A stretch of 64,000 nucleotides of DNA, from positions 1,364,001 through 1,428,000 of the forward strand of contig NZ_JAUSXI010000001.1 of the NCBI RefSeq assembly GCF_030815865.1, given 5' to 3'. The position numbers and the translations under genes were made by a program. Shown one piece after another: positions 63,711-64,000 of the stretch. How positions within the stretch are numbered: position 1 is the stretch's first letter; every line of letters starts with the position of its first letter. The notes under the pieces were generated by a model, which worked only from the letters and a program-made list of their open reading frames with translations, searched no databases and was not told where the DNA came from. The stretch comes from Arthrobacter globiformis (GTDB lineage Bacteria; Actinomycetota; Actinomycetes; Actinomycetales; Micrococcaceae).

Positions 63711-63752
63711 GTGAGGATAGCGCTCGGACAGCTGGAGTCGGGCACCGACATC
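63711..63752 (+). pseudogene. First 14 codons of the operon-gene-3 CN hydrolase
   Basis: GTG start and MRIALGQLESGTDI identical to 33522 onward. Homology stops at 63752, where a diacylglycerol-kinase sequence begins on the other strand. Confidence 0.75.
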
Positions 63753-63755
63753 CAT

Positions 63756-64000
63756 GACGCGACGTTGAGGAATGGCTCACCGTTGGCCCGGCCGAGGTCG
63801 ATGTCCACCACCTTCCCTTCAGCGACGGTAGCGCACGCCTCGGCCAGATTGTTCGGTATCTCCAGCGTGCGGGCGAAGTCATTGGCGGTGCCCAGCGGAA
63901 GAACGCCGAGCGCAACGTCGATGCCGGCAACCCGACCGGCGGCGGCGGTCACGGTCCCGTCGCCGCCACCCACAACGATCAGGTCGTGCCCGTCCTCCAC
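63756..64000 (-). pseudogene. Diacylglycerol-kinase-like gene, 3' truncated, continues beyond the window
   Basis: The minus strand encodes LIVVGGGDGTVTAAAGRV (the GGDGT nucleotide motif) and LPLGTANDFARTL (GTxND motif), up to NGEPFLNVAS. The C-terminal half is replaced by antisense of the CN-hydrolase start. The N terminus lies outside the window. It is a more canonical kinase than the one at 36850-37749 and not its copy. Confidence 0.7.

Noticed and set aside
1..64000. tRNA, rRNA, CRISPR array, insertion sequence or integrase
   Set aside because: Reading both strands showed no cloverleaf T-arm motif in context, no regularly spaced repeats and no transposase or recombinase motif. A tool search could still find a short tRNA.

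Overview
The window is GC-rich, densely coded DNA with short intergenic gaps, many GTG/TTG starts and a gene content (MHS and APC permeases, excalibur and sortase proteins, GntR/TetR/HxlR/LysR regulators, DUF4383, DUF3830, beta-propeller phytase) that fits a soil actinobacterium of the Micrococcaceae, most likely Arthrobacter or Pseudarthrobacter. No rRNA, tRNA, CRISPR array, transposase or replication gene was recognised. All family names are read from motifs by eye; no search was run.

Region 1 (1-16.5 kb) is a catabolic cluster for an amide- or peptide-like, amino-containing compound. It holds an MHS importer, an amidase, a class III aminotransferase / FAD-FeS oxidase / semialdehyde dehydrogenase operon, a DUF3830 protein, and an operon of D-2-hydroxyacid dehydrogenase, M24 hydrolase (resembling ectoine hydrolase DoeA), fold-type I aminotransferase and M20 deacylase. 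The 12-bp element ATTGTTGACAAT occurs exactly four times in its promoters, usually over the -35 box, so these genes look like one regulon. The aminotransferase gene is present twice, almost identical and inverted, on either side of a 5.7-kb segment.

Region 2 (16.5-31 kb) holds a SAM methyltransferase with two unrecognised short peptide genes and a LuxR regulator on the same strand, small membrane proteins, a secreted subtilisin, a PrpF/SLC13 pair with a divergent LysR (prpF is frameshifted), DUF4383 and a secreted phytase.

Region 3 (31-64 kb) mixes intact genes with broken partial copies. A GntR-controlled CN-hydrolase / APC permease / CN-hydrolase operon (31.2-34.3 kb) recurs as remnants at 38.7-39.9 kb and 62.3-63.75 kb. 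A 0.75-kb block at 34.3 kb recurs at 41.0 kb. The end of a frameshifted DHA2 exporter gene recurs at 35.2 and 47.6 kb, the tail of an MHS transporter gene at 54.6 kb, and an MFS exporter gene at 55-56 kb (truncated) and 59-60.3 kb (complete). Remnants of ArsR, NERD-nuclease, oxalate/formate-type MFS, PEP-synthase and diacylglycerol-kinase genes are scattered among them. Intact genes here include the TetR, lipid-kinase, alpha/beta-hydrolase, slipin, excalibur/sortase, lipoprotein, HxlR-SDR-thioesterase-TDT, MHS, GYD, VOC and LamG-lipoprotein genes. Two items not explained by known families stand out: a possible small RNA behind four TCAA half-sites spaced exactly 11 bp (45.1-45.3 kb), and a 95-residue protein with four GSYVT repeats (61.7 kb).
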